Shown here: one piece after another, positions 13,173 through 21,809 of the stretch
How positions within the stretch are numbered: the stretch's first letter is position 1
Layout: every line of letters begins with the position of its first letter
Source: Thermococcus chitonophagus
GTDB taxonomy: Archaea > Methanobacteriota_B > Thermococci > Thermococcales > Thermococcaceae
DNA length: 64,000 nucleotides
Reading direction: 5' to 3'
Assembly (NCBI RefSeq): GCF_002214605.1
Contig: NZ_CP015193.1
Coordinates: 310,001-374,000 of the forward strand
Position numbers and translations under genes: made by a program
The notes under the pieces: model-generated
The model's input: only the letters and a program-made list of their open reading frames with translations
Told to the model about the DNA's origin: nothing
Databases searched by the model: none

Positions 13173-14075
13173 ATGATAGGAGTTGGAGGAATAAACGTTA
13201 AGTTTGAAGGGGAGCTTGATGATGGTTTTGAGGAAGGTTTCCTAACTTCTTTTGCTAGAAGGTACCTTCCTGATGTTTTTCCGAGGAATGGAGATCCTCA
13301 TGTGGTAGTCAAGAGGGTTAAGGGCGAGGGATTTAGGGTCTTGAACTACCTCTACGACTATAATGGGGTAGATGAGTATCTCGTGGAGTCTCAGGTTCCA
13401 GAGGCATATGAGAATGAGGCTCCCGTTTTCTTCCTTCTTCAAGCTGTTGCAAGAGCTGGGGCTAAGACCGGGAGGATATTCATTACAGACTCGGTGGCAG
13501 TTTCGGACGGGAGGAAGGGGATCCTCTTTGTTGGCTACCCGCACACTGGAAAGAGCACGATCTCTACCCTTTCCCTCTCCTATGGACTTACGGTATTAAG
13601 CACGGAGAATACTGTTGTCGATGCAAAGAGCCTGAGAATAGTTGGCGGAACTACCGTCCTGATTTATGATCCCAGGATAGAGGATCTGTACAATGTGAGG
13701 TTATCCTATGATTCTCTCACGAGAAGTGGGTACAGGGTCAAAGAGATAGATTCGGAGGATAGACGTAAAATCCTTGGAAGGGTTAGAATTAACGTAATCA
13801 TAATCCTTCACTCTGCCTTCAACTGTAAAGGGGCGAGCTTTTCACCCGTCAAAGGAAGAAAGGTCAAGAAGAGCCTGTGGTACTTTTCTACCGCTTTAAT
13901 AAAGGGAGTGGACTACTACGAGCCTCAGCCGTTAAACATGCCTGTAAATGAGGCTATGATGAAGAACCTTGGAGAGTTCCTTGATAGAGCTTCGAGGGTT
14001 AAGATGTACGAGGCCTTTGGAAATCATCTTGATGTATTCAAGAAGTCACTTGAGCTGATAGACTATGAGGTATGA
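13173..14075 (+). CDS. HPr kinase-like P-loop protein
   Basis: A 300-residue soluble protein. The P-loop VGYPHTGKST lies at about residues 120-129, followed by a segment (LSTENTVVD) and strand pattern reminiscent of the HPr kinase/phosphorylase C-terminal domain and its distant serine-kinase relatives. Pyrococcus has no classical PTS HPr, so protein-HPr phosphorylation is not implied; an ATP-dependent kinase or peptide-maturation role is possible. Promoter-like CTTTTTATTTTC lies just upstream at about 13140 and leaves almost no leader. Its 3' end overlaps the convergent methyltransferase by 30 bp. Confidence 0.6.
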   Translation: MIGVGGINVKFEGELDDGFEEGFLTSFARRYLPDVFPRNGDPHVVVKRVKGEGFRVLNYLYDYNGVDEYLVESQVPEAYENEAPVFFLLQAVARAGAKTGRIFITDSVAVSDGRKGILFVGYPHTGKSTISTLSLSYGLTVLSTENTVVDAKSLRIVGGTTVLIYDPRIEDLYNVRLSYDSLTRSGYRVKEIDSEDRRKILGRVRINVIIILHSAFNCKGASFSPVKGRKVKKSLWYFSTALIKGVDYYEPQPLNMPVNEAMMKNLGEFLDRASRVKMYEAFGNHLDVFKKSLELIDYEV

Positions 14076-14729
14076 GTAGTCGTTTATTTTCTCCTGGGCT
14101 TCCTTCCTGAAGTACAGCTTGCCGAGTAGTTCCACCGCAGTTTTGCCCCAAATGTTAAACCTTACCCTGAAGGAGTTATTCTCGCTCTGGAACTCTAGTA
14201 CAACGGTTTTTTCTTCTTGATCTGGAATTATCTTGCTTATCCAATACTCCTGTCCGACTACGAGACTTTCCTTTAGTCTTGGAAGGAGCTCCCTTAAGTC
14301 AGTGAACTGGATTATGAACTTTCCATCGGGCTTAAGGACTCTCCTTACCTCTTTAAAGACTTGATTGAGCTCTAAGGGTGTGAAGTGGACTAGGCTGTCT
14401 ATAAATATGACGTAGTCAAAATCTCTATCATTGAAGGGCAAGTTTTTAGCGTCTCCGAGGATGAACTCAACTTTGGACTCCCGCTCTTGGGCGTACCTTT
14501 TGGCTCTCGCTATCATGTCCTCGCTTATGTCAATACCTACTACCTCAAATCCATGATCTTCGAGGAGAAACGAGAACCCTCCGACACCACAGGCTAAGTC
14601 TAGAACCTTTCCCTTCCTTTTCATGTATTTAATTAAAAGTGGTTCGAGGTCGTCTAACCTCTTTCTATATTCTTGGGATTTTAAATCAGTATAGGTGGGA
14701 AATGCTCGATAGTATTCTTCAAACCCCAT
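14046..14729 (-). CDS. SAM-dependent class I methyltransferase
   Basis: A 227-residue Rossmann methyltransferase. Motif I LDLACGVGG is at about residues 43-51, acidic motif II VVGIDIS follows at about 63-69, motif III GDAKNLPF, and motif IV DYVIFIDSLVHF where substrate contacts usually begin. It resembles the UbiE/COQ5-like group by pattern, and a Pyrococcus homologue has been crystallised with S-adenosylmethionine as I recall; the methyl acceptor is unknown. ATG 14729 is preferred over the upstream TTG 14750. Convergent overlap with the HprK-like gene; divergent from the beta-RFAP-synthase-like gene. Confidence 0.8.
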   Translation of the reverse strand: MGFEEYYRAFPTYTDLKSQEYRKRLDDLEPLLIKYMKRKGKVLDLACGVGGFSFLLEDHGFEVVGIDISEDMIARAKRYAQERESKVEFILGDAKNLPFNDRDFDYVIFIDSLVHFTPLELNQVFKEVRRVLKPDGKFIIQFTDLRELLPRLKESLVVGQEYWISKIIPDQEEKTVVLEFQSENNSFRVRFNIWGKTAVELLGKLYFRKEAQEKINDYSYLIVYQLK

Positions 14730-14810
14730 GTGAGAAAGTTTGATTTTCAATTGTATTAATCTTTCGCTATACCTTTAAATTACCATGTGTAACATGGATG
14801 GGGATGTTTA

Positions 14811-15764
14811 ATGGTGATAAAAGTTAGGGCCCCTGCTCATCTTCACACGGGAAATCCCGATTTAAGCGGCGATATGGGGAGGCTATTTGGGACACTTGGC
14901 TTTGCGATAGAGTACCCTTACCTGGAAATAGAGGTCAGGGAGGCAGGGAAGGATAAAACGAACGATGAAGATGCTTTAAAGTTCCTTGAGAGGTTGAGAG
15001 AGAAGTACGAGTTCCCTCCAGTTGAAATAGAGGTTAAGCATTACATTCCAAAGTGGGTCGGGGTAGGCTTTCACACAACCTTGGCCTTAAGCTTGGGAAA
15101 GGCCGTCAGCGAGCTCTTCGGTCTAAACTTATCATGGGAGGATATCGCGCTAACGGTGAGGAGAGGTTTGATAACTGCCCTCGGCCTCTACGCTGTAAAG
15201 GTTGGTGGGTTTATAGTTGAAGGGGGTTTTCCAGTTGATAAGAGAGAGAAGGTAGTTCCCCCCCTAATATTTAGGGGAGAAGTTCCCGAGAACTGGCTCT
15301 TTGTAGTTGCCATTCCTGAAACCCCTCGAAAAGTTCTGGCGGAGGTGAGAAAGAGGGAGGATGAGATACTTGAAAACCTGAAGAAGATGCCTCCGGAACT
15401 AGCTGATAGGCTTTCAAGAATAGTTCTGATGAAGATCCTCCCGGCGTTCGTTGATAAGGACATCAGAACTTTTGGAGAGGGTCTCTACCAGTTCAACCAC
15501 CTCTTAGGTGAGTTCTGGAGTGACTATCAGGAGAACGTTTACTGTTGCGATCTCGTTAACGAGGGGATAAAGATAATGCTTGAAGACCTTTATTGTGCAT
15601 GTCAAACCAGCTGGGGTCCAACCTTTTACGGGCTAACGGATAGTAGAAAGAAAGCTGAGGAATGCGTGGGTAAATTGAAGGCATTTTTGGAAGAGAATGG
15701 GGACGGCGGTGAAGTTTTCATAACTAAAGCGGATAATGGTGGTGCAAGATGGTTAAGGCTGTAG
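14811..15764 (+). CDS. Beta-RFAP synthase-like protein (GHMP-kinase superfamily)
   Basis: A 317-residue protein that matches the beta-ribofuranosylaminobenzene 5'-phosphate synthase family, the first committed step of methanopterin biosynthesis (4-hydroxy- or 4-aminobenzoate plus PRPP). Visible hallmarks are VRAPAHLHTGNPDLSGDMGRL at the start, the glycine-rich GVGFHTTLALSLGKA (about residues 81-95) and TSWGPTFYG near the C-terminus. Pyrococcus is not a methanogen, so the product is either a modified pterin or something else. ATG 14811 follows GGGGATG. It overlaps the DUF1464 gene by 16 bp, so the two proteins are probably made together. Confidence 0.75.
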   Translation: MVIKVRAPAHLHTGNPDLSGDMGRLFGTLGFAIEYPYLEIEVREAGKDKTNDEDALKFLERLREKYEFPPVEIEVKHYIPKWVGVGFHTTLALSLGKAVSELFGLNLSWEDIALTVRRGLITALGLYAVKVGGFIVEGGFPVDKREKVVPPLIFRGEVPENWLFVVAIPETPRKVLAEVRKREDEILENLKKMPPELADRLSRIVLMKILPAFVDKDIRTFGEGLYQFNHLLGEFWSDYQENVYCCDLVNEGIKIMLEDLYCACQTSWGPTFYGLTDSRKKAEECVGKLKAFLEENGDGGEVFITKADNGGARWLRL

Positions 15765-16900
15765 GTATAGATTCTGGAACCAAGAGCATGGACATATTCG
15801 GGTTCGATGATGAAACGAACGAGGTCATAATTGATGTTGCCGTGGACAGGAACGAGGTAACGAGGAACCCCAGGATAATAATTGACATCCTTAGGCAGGT
15901 TCAAGAGGAGCATGGAAAGATAGATGCCATCGTTGGTCCCTGCGGTTATGGAATCCCTCTAAAGCCTGCAAGGGAGGCAACAGATGAAGAGATAGCCTTG
16001 GCGACGTTCATAACGAGAGCTGACGTTGAGAGGAGGCTCAAGATAGTTGGCTTAAGGGAGCTAATGGTTCTCATGAGGGAGGCTCAAGATCTAAACATAT
16101 ACTTCACTCCTGGGGTCATTCATCTCCCTACGGTTCCGGAGTGGAGGAAGGCCAACAGAATTGACCTTGGAACCGCTGATAAGGTTTTCACAGTGGCGCT
16201 TTCAATAGTTAGGCACTCAGAGAAGGAAGGGGTTCCCTACAATAGGGTTAACCTGATAGCGGTTGAGATAGGCTTTGCTTACACATCGGCGATGGCCGTT
16301 AAGAACGGGCAAATAGTTGATGCAATGGCTGGAACCGCGGGCTTTCCGGGCTACTTGGGCATGGGCTTCATGGACTCTGAGCTTGCCTATGCATTAGCTA
16401 ATGCTTTAGATGACTTCGGCAAGCTAATATTGTTTGAAGGAGGCTCGGCTTACATAGCTGGCATCGATCCCTTCACAATAACTCCAGAAGAGTTTGTTAA
16501 GCTTGCTAAAACCGATGAGAGGGTGGCTAAAGGCTACAACGCAATGGTAGAGGCCATAGTTAAGGATGTCTTCACTTTGCTCCCTTCAGTAAAACCGGAG
16601 GCAATATACCTGAGCGGTAGATTCTCGAGAATTCCGGAATTCTTCAAGGACGTTAAGGATGTACTGGAGGATGCATTCTCCAAGTACGGCTTTAGTGTTG
16701 AGGTGAGGAAGCTAGAGAGCAGGGCTAAGGCCAAAGAAGCCGCAGAGGGTAGTGCAATAATAGCAAACGGCATTGCTGGAGGGGTGTACAAAGAGCTAGT
16801 TGATGTCCTGAGGCTTAGGGAGAGCTCTGGAAGCATCTTCGACTGGGTTTATCTAAAGGAGAAGGATAAGCTTAAGATCTTTGAGAGGCTTGAGCTTTAA
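15749..16900 (+). CDS. DUF1464 family ASKHA-fold protein (predicted kinase)
   Basis: A 383-residue protein with actin/sugar-kinase fold signatures. An N-terminal phosphate loop VGIDSGTKSMDIFGFD lies at about residues 5-20, a second phosphate-binding region is near MAGTAGFPGYLG, and an adenosine-type motif IYLSGRFSRIPEF is at about 289-301. I recognise it as the archaeal DUF1464 family, which has been suggested to be a carboxylate (butyrate-like) kinase; this has not been shown to my knowledge. The start lies inside the 3' end of the beta-RFAP-synthase-like gene (16 bp overlap), pointing to a shared task. Confidence 0.7.
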   Translation: MVKAVGIDSGTKSMDIFGFDDETNEVIIDVAVDRNEVTRNPRIIIDILRQVQEEHGKIDAIVGPCGYGIPLKPAREATDEEIALATFITRADVERRLKIVGLRELMVLMREAQDLNIYFTPGVIHLPTVPEWRKANRIDLGTADKVFTVALSIVRHSEKEGVPYNRVNLIAVEIGFAYTSAMAVKNGQIVDAMAGTAGFPGYLGMGFMDSELAYALANALDDFGKLILFEGGSAYIAGIDPFTITPEEFVKLAKTDERVAKGYNAMVEAIVKDVFTLLPSVKPEAIYLSGRFSRIPEFFKDVKDVLEDAFSKYGFSVEVRKLESRAKAKEAAEGSAIIANGIAGGVYKELVDVLRLRESSGSIFDWVYLKEKDKLKIFERLEL

Positions 16901-16940
16901 CTTTATATTTTACATTTGCCAAGTATTTTTGGTGAGTGAA

Positions 16941-17531
16941 ATGGAGTTCAACTTGATTATAGCTGGGGTTGGCGGTCAAGGAGGTTTGACGCTCTCGAGG
17001 ATAATAGGGAACGCGGCGATGGTCGAGGGCTACAGGGTTAGAATTGGTGAAACTTTGGGAATGAGTCAGCGTTATGGTAGCGTCCTCAGCTATTTAAGAT
17101 TTGGCGAGAATGTTTACTCTCCCCTGATAGAGGAGGGAAAGGCCAACTTGATGCTTGCCCTTGAGCCTGTGGAGGCTCTAAGAAACGCAAGGTTCCTGGG
17201 TAGAGATAGTTATGCTATAATAAATGCCTACCCAATCCACACGGCAACTACCTTAGTCGGGAAAGAGAAGTATCCTGAGCTCGACGAAATTAAGAGTGCA
17301 ATCGCGAAGATATGCAAGGTTGACATGATGAACTTTCAGGCCGAGGCAGATAAGATAAACCCCAGGACCCTCGGGGTAGTCATGCTTGGCTATGCCTATG
17401 GTAAGGGCTTATTGCCTTTAAAGAAGGAGAGCTTGATTGAGGGCATAAAACTTACGCTGAGGGAGAAGCTCTGGGAGATAAACTTCAAGGCTTTGGAAAG
17501 GGGAATTGAGCTCAGTCGTTATGCCGAATGA
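16941..17531 (+). CDS. Indolepyruvate:ferredoxin oxidoreductase beta subunit-like protein
   Basis: A 196-residue protein of the 2-oxoacid:ferredoxin oxidoreductase gamma/beta fold. It has GVGGQGGLTLSRIIG (about residues 9-23) and GETLGMSQRYGSV (about 38-50), the two strongest signatures of IorB. IorB normally works with the large ThDP and 4Fe-4S subunit IorA to oxidise aryl pyruvates; no iorA is adjacent, so this may be a paralogue with another partner. ATG 16941 (GGTGAGTGAA upstream; TATA CTTTATATTTT at 16900-16911) is preferred over the longer frame from 16881. The 3' end overlaps the convergent MFS gene by 20 bp. Confidence 0.75.
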   Translation: MEFNLIIAGVGGQGGLTLSRIIGNAAMVEGYRVRIGETLGMSQRYGSVLSYLRFGENVYSPLIEEGKANLMLALEPVEALRNARFLGRDSYAIINAYPIHTATTLVGKEKYPELDEIKSAIAKICKVDMMNFQAEADKINPRTLGVVMLGYAYGKGLLPLKKESLIEGIKLTLREKLWEINFKALERGIELSRYAE

Positions 17532-18669
17532 AGAACGCGTAGAACATGGCCGTTGCAAGGATGTACAGAATTGCTGTTGCATAGAAGGGGTAGGCTAAGG
17601 ACACAGCAAACAGGACACCACCGGTATAGTTGCCTAAGGCCCTCATAAACGTTGAAAATGCTCTCCTTATTCCTGCTGCTGTTGCTTTTTCTTCCGTTGA
17701 GAAGAATCCCATCATGAATGAGTCGTTTACCGGCCACACTATATTCATCAATATTGAGCGAATCACGTAAACGATCGCTGCCAGAAGGAAAGTTGGTAGG
17801 GAGGGGAAGATAAGGAAGAGGAATGCCGCGCTCCACTGGAAGTATGTAATGACCTTAACGGGGCCTATTCTATTGACGAGCTTTGGAAGGAGGAATGAGC
17901 CAAGTCCCATGACGAGTTGCTGGCCAAAGAACACCCAGCTTATGTCTCTAATGTTCCTTCCAAAGCGCATGTTGAAGTAGATGCTCATGAAAGGTATCGT
18001 TATCCCTGCCCCAAGACCTATTATGGCGCTTGGCAGGGAGAATTTGAGGATCTTAACTATCAAATCTCTTCTCCACTTAATCTTCTGCTCTCTTACGGGA
18101 ACGTCCTTTATTATGGCCAACGCGGGAAGGACAATTGCAAACTGAATAAGGGCTAGAGATAATATGACCCTGTATGCAATTTCTTTGGGCATGCCGTTGC
18201 TCATGAGGTATCCCGGCAAATATCCCGCAACAAGAACCCCAAGGGCATTTGCAAGGGTTCCGAGGCCGAAGGAGTACGAGAATAACTTGTGTCTCTCTTC
18301 TTCACTTGAAACTTTCTCACTTAAAAGGGCTGAATAATTTGGATCCCTCAGCCCCATATTTATGCCTACTAAAAAGAATCCCGCGATGAGCGTTAGGAAG
18401 TTGAATGCTAGAATTTGAAGTACTCTCCCAAGTGCCCCCAGGATAGCTGCCACTATCAATGTTTTCTTGTATCCGATCCTTAATGATATCTGACCTGCAA
18501 GGAGAAAGAAAAGTCCCCCCGTTAGGGTTTGAATTGAGAAGAGGATACCCATTTTATCCATTCCGTAGCCTAATGCTTTGAGGTAGAAGGGCATTATGAA
18601 CCAGGAAAACTGGAGGAAGAGCTGGCCTACGGCGGTTGCAATGACCAGCACTGGGACGTCCTTCTCCAT
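17512..18669 (-). CDS. MFS transporter
   Basis: A 385-residue permease with about twelve membrane helices. The loop after helix 2 carries the degenerate MFS motif GQISLRIGYKKTL, and the middle of the protein has a basic cytoplasmic stretch (KDVPVREQKIKWRRD) linking the two six-helix halves. The substrate cannot be read from sequence. The TATA-like TTTATAAG at about 18691-18700 is only ~25 bp from ATG 18669, so this start is preferred over ATG 18687, which would be at the promoter. Divergent from the AbrB-PhoU regulator. Confidence 0.75.
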   Translation of the reverse strand: MEKDVPVLVIATAVGQLFLQFSWFIMPFYLKALGYGMDKMGILFSIQTLTGGLFFLLAGQISLRIGYKKTLIVAAILGALGRVLQILAFNFLTLIAGFFLVGINMGLRDPNYSALLSEKVSSEEERHKLFSYSFGLGTLANALGVLVAGYLPGYLMSNGMPKEIAYRVILSLALIQFAIVLPALAIIKDVPVREQKIKWRRDLIVKILKFSLPSAIIGLGAGITIPFMSIYFNMRFGRNIRDISWVFFGQQLVMGLGSFLLPKLVNRIGPVKVITYFQWSAAFLFLIFPSLPTFLLAAIVYVIRSILMNIVWPVNDSFMMGFFSTEEKATAAGIRRAFSTFMRALGNYTGGVLFAVSLAYPFYATAILYILATAMFYAFFIRHND

Positions 18670-18756
18670 GTTTGTAACGAATGTCATAGCGTTTATAAGA
18701 TTATCGAAGTGAACTATTTATTGATTATGGTATCTAAATATACTATGGTGAAATCT

Positions 18757-19671
18757 ATGGAGTTTAGAAAAATACAGTTCACTGGCAGGAGTTCGTATAT
18801 AGTCTCCCTCCCGAAGTCGTGGGTTAAAGAGCATGGACTAAAGCAGGGAGACATTGTTTCTCTTACAGTGAATCCCGATGGCAGTATAACGATTTTTCCG
18901 GGGAAACCAAAAGATCATGGACTTAAGAAGACCCTTAAAATATGCAAGAAGTTCTCCCCTGATATGGCTGTTAGGCTTGTCATATCAGCATATATTCAGG
19001 GGTATGATACTATAGAGATTATCCTCAGAGATGAAATGCCTCTATATAAAGTCGCAGTTAGGAAGACATTGCAGAGCCTTCCTGGGGTTGAGATAATACT
19101 TGATGAGCCTCAGAAGATAGTTGCTAAAAGCTTACTGGATGAAGATGAGATAAACCTTGCCGAATTACTTGGTAGAATGGAGTCAATAGTTAAGTCGATG
19201 TTTGGTGATCTTGAGCTAATAATCCAAGATCCAAAGAATAAGGAGTTGCTAAGGGACATAAATGATCTGGAGAACGAGCTTGACAGGTTCTACTTCCTTA
19301 TAATTAGGGCCGTAAACAGGTTATTATCTAAGAGGGGGGTCAGCGAGGAAAGTGGTATAATAAGGAGGACGTTTGATTTGATAGGTGTTCTCTTGATAGC
19401 GAGGAACATTGAGAGGATAGGTGATCACATAATAAGGATAGCCGAAAATCCAAGCGATATTAACGTTCCTTATCTCATAGAGAAATTTACCGAAATGTTG
19501 TCTCAAGTGGAAACAAGAGATTTGGAGAAAGTTGACAAATTAATGCTCGAGCTTAGTGAAGAGGCTAAGAAAATAGATTACAGGGCTTCTATAGCAATGG
19601 ATAGCTACAGAAGGATTCTTGAGTACCTGGAGAACATAGGTGAAACGATAATCAATATGGCAATAAGTTAG
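18757..19671 (+). CDS. AbrB/SpoVT-PhoU domain regulator
   Basis: A 304-residue two-part protein. Residues about 1-50 form an AbrB/SpoVT swapped-hairpin DNA-binding domain: MEFRKIQFTGRSSYIVSLPKSW and LKQGDIVSLTVN are typical. The remainder has PhoU-like three-helix repeats with acidic metal-cluster motifs such as ENELDRFYFLIIRAV and ARNIERIGDHIIRIAE. Archaeal proteins of this build are annotated as phosphate-uptake regulators. No pst genes are adjacent here, so the target is unknown; the divergent MFS permease is one candidate. ATG 18757 follows GGTGAAATCT and is chosen over the longer frame from 18709. Confidence 0.8.
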   Translation: MEFRKIQFTGRSSYIVSLPKSWVKEHGLKQGDIVSLTVNPDGSITIFPGKPKDHGLKKTLKICKKFSPDMAVRLVISAYIQGYDTIEIILRDEMPLYKVAVRKTLQSLPGVEIILDEPQKIVAKSLLDEDEINLAELLGRMESIVKSMFGDLELIIQDPKNKELLRDINDLENELDRFYFLIIRAVNRLLSKRGVSEESGIIRRTFDLIGVLLIARNIERIGDHIIRIAENPSDINVPYLIEKFTEMLSQVETRDLEKVDKLMLELSEEAKKIDYRASIAMDSYRRILEYLENIGETIINMAIS

Positions 19672-19722
19672 CGTTTCCATAATTCTTTTAACCTTTCGAT
19701 ATTGTTAAATGTAGGGATAAAG

Positions 19723-20640
19723 ATGGTCGCGATAATCGTTCATGGGGGAGCTGGTACTATAAGAAAGGAAGGCAGAATACCTAAAGTCATTGAAGGAGTC
19801 AAGAAGGCCGTTTTAGCCGGATGGAGGGAATTAAAGAAGGGTTCTGCCTTAGATGCGGTTGAGGAGGCCGTGAAGGTTCTCGAAGATAACCCCCTCTTTA
19901 ACGCAGGAACGGGCAGTGTTCTTACCATAGATGGAAAAGTGGAAATGGATGCTGCCATAATGCGAGGTAAGACGCTTGAGGCTGGTGCAGTTGCTGGCAT
20001 ATGGGGGGTTAAGAATCCAATAAGCGTGGCGAGGAAGGTTATGGAGAAAACCGATCACGTTCTCTTAATTGGTGAGGGTGCCGTTAAGTTCGCGAGGCTA
20101 ATGGGTTTTCCAGAGTATGATCCGATAACCGAGGAGAGAAAGAAGCAGTGGGCTGAGCTTAAAGAAAAGCTCTTAAAAGGTGAGGTTAGGCACTGGAAGA
20201 AACTTGGAGAGCTTATACGGGAATATCCTGAGGTGTTAAGGAGCACAGTTGGGGCTGTAGCTTTCGACGGCGAGGAGGTTGTGGCGGGAACTTCTACTGG
20301 AGGAGTATTCCTGAAGATGTTTGGAAGGGTTGGAGACACGCCAATAATTGGCGCTGGAACTTATGCAAATGAAGTTGCCGGGGCCTCGTGCACTGGACTT
20401 GGAGAGGTTGCGATAAGACTAGTCCTAGCCAAGACTGCTACTGATTTTGTTCGTTTAGGAATGGACGCTCAGACTGCAAGTGATGCCGCGATAAGCCTTG
20501 CGACCAAGTACTTCGGCAAGGATACGATGGGGATAATAATGGTGGACTCCCAGGGAAATGTAGGTTTTGCCAAGAACACTAAGCATATGAGCTACGCCTA
20601 CATGAAGGAGGGCATGGAAGAGCCGGAGGCTGGTGTTTAG
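19723..20640 (+). CDS. Plant-type L-asparaginase / isoaspartyl peptidase (Ntn hydrolase)
   Basis: A 305-residue precursor of the Ntn family. It starts VHGGAGT, has the NAGTGS loop (about residues 60-65), and the autocleavage/nucleophile motif RSTVGAVAFD, with Thr at about residue 175 becoming the N-terminal nucleophile of the beta chain after self-processing. TSTGG (about 190-194) follows as in the family. It hydrolyses L-asparagine or removes isoaspartyl residues, which is useful at high temperature where protein isoaspartate forms quickly. ATG 19723 replaces the TTG at 19702. The stop codon TAG overlaps the GTG of the following MFS gene by one base, so the two are co-translated. Confidence 0.9.
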   Translation: MVAIIVHGGAGTIRKEGRIPKVIEGVKKAVLAGWRELKKGSALDAVEEAVKVLEDNPLFNAGTGSVLTIDGKVEMDAAIMRGKTLEAGAVAGIWGVKNPISVARKVMEKTDHVLLIGEGAVKFARLMGFPEYDPITEERKKQWAELKEKLLKGEVRHWKKLGELIREYPEVLRSTVGAVAFDGEEVVAGTSTGGVFLKMFGRVGDTPIIGAGTYANEVAGASCTGLGEVAIRLVLAKTATDFVRLGMDAQTASDAAISLATKYFGKDTMGIIMVDSQGNVGFAKNTKHMSYAYMKEGMEEPEAGV

Positions 20641-21809
20641 TGGGAAGTTTTAAGTATCTATGGTTCCTTAACTTCTCAACGTTCTTCTTTTTCCTGGGAA
20701 TAAGCCTCCTTAATCCCCTGATTTCCCCTTATGCGATAACCTTGGGAGCTCAGCCCTTCCTCGTTGGGTTAGTTGCGGGAGTTGCAAGCGGTGTCTCCCT
20801 TGTGTCTAAGCTGTTTGGTGGCTACGTGGGGGATAAGGGATACAGGTTTCATGCGATGTTCCTTGGCAATGTCCTGGGTATAGTAGCTGGTTTTTTGTAC
20901 ATATTCTCGGGTCTTTCTGGAAGTATAACGGTCTTTGCAGTGGGGAGAGCAATTCATGGTTTTGCTATGGGTATTTTCTTCCCTTCATCTCTCTCCTCTG
21001 CTGTAGATCTGGCACCTAGGGGCAGGGTTGGTGAAGCTCTTGGTTGGAGGGGTATGATGTTTTCCCTGGGGAACATTGTGGGACCTGCAATTGGAGGCTT
21101 CGTATCGGATAAGTTTGGCTTTACATTTGCTTTCGCTTTAACGATCTCGTTTTCTATACTTGGCGCGCTTTTCGTGCTCTTTGTGTGGAGAGAGATCGGG
21201 GAGATCCATATAGATAAGCATGAAGAGAATGTGGGCTATAGAAAGCTCTTAAGGCCCTTCTTTGTTTCAGCTTCCCTTGCACTCTTTTTCATATCGATGG
21301 CTTACTCAGGCGTAGTTACCTTTTTACCAGCTCTGTACAAAGTTTCGGGGTTGGGTCAGAGTGTTTTTGGCTTCTATATGATGTTGATGGGCTTTTCATC
21401 GTTTCTTACAAGAATAGTTGGCGGCAAGAGTGCTGATAAGATTGGACCAATTCCCGTTGCGAGGTTTGGAATCTTCATAATCTTCTTGGGGTATCTTTCT
21501 CTGCTCAAGTTTAAGTTCCCCCCTTACTCTTATGTTCCTGCGGTTGTGTCTGGGCTTGGTTTTGGGCTTTCTCTTCCAGCCCTCCAGTTCATGGCTTTGG
21601 CGAGGCTACCCCAAAAGATAAGGACGATGGGGTCAAGCATATATACGATGTTCTTTGATTTGGGAATGCTCTCGGGCCAGGTTGTACTGGGCTATGTCGC
21701 CCAACTTAGGGGATATGAGGGAGTGTTCCCTGTTATAGCTTTCCTTCCGCTAATTTCAATAATTTTGGTAAATGTTCCTCTCTTGTGGAGGGATAAGAAT
21801 GAAGGTTAG
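20640..21809 (+). CDS. MFS transporter
   Basis: A 389-residue permease with about twelve helices and a motif-A-like loop GGYVGDKGYRF after helix 2, repeated as GGKSADKIGPI in the second half. GTG at 20640 starts one base inside the asparaginase stop codon, suggesting an asparaginase-MFS operon; uptake of an asparagine-containing peptide or export of a product is possible, but that is speculation. Its 3' end overlaps the radical SAM-like gene by 11 bp. Confidence 0.75.
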   Translation: MGSFKYLWFLNFSTFFFFLGISLLNPLISPYAITLGAQPFLVGLVAGVASGVSLVSKLFGGYVGDKGYRFHAMFLGNVLGIVAGFLYIFSGLSGSITVFAVGRAIHGFAMGIFFPSSLSSAVDLAPRGRVGEALGWRGMMFSLGNIVGPAIGGFVSDKFGFTFAFALTISFSILGALFVLFVWREIGEIHIDKHEENVGYRKLLRPFFVSASLALFFISMAYSGVVTFLPALYKVSGLGQSVFGFYMMLMGFSSFLTRIVGGKSADKIGPIPVARFGIFIIFLGYLSLLKFKFPPYSYVPAVVSGLGFGLSLPALQFMALARLPQKIRTMGSSIYTMFFDLGMLSGQVVLGYVAQLRGYEGVFPVIAFLPLISIILVNVPLLWRDKNEG

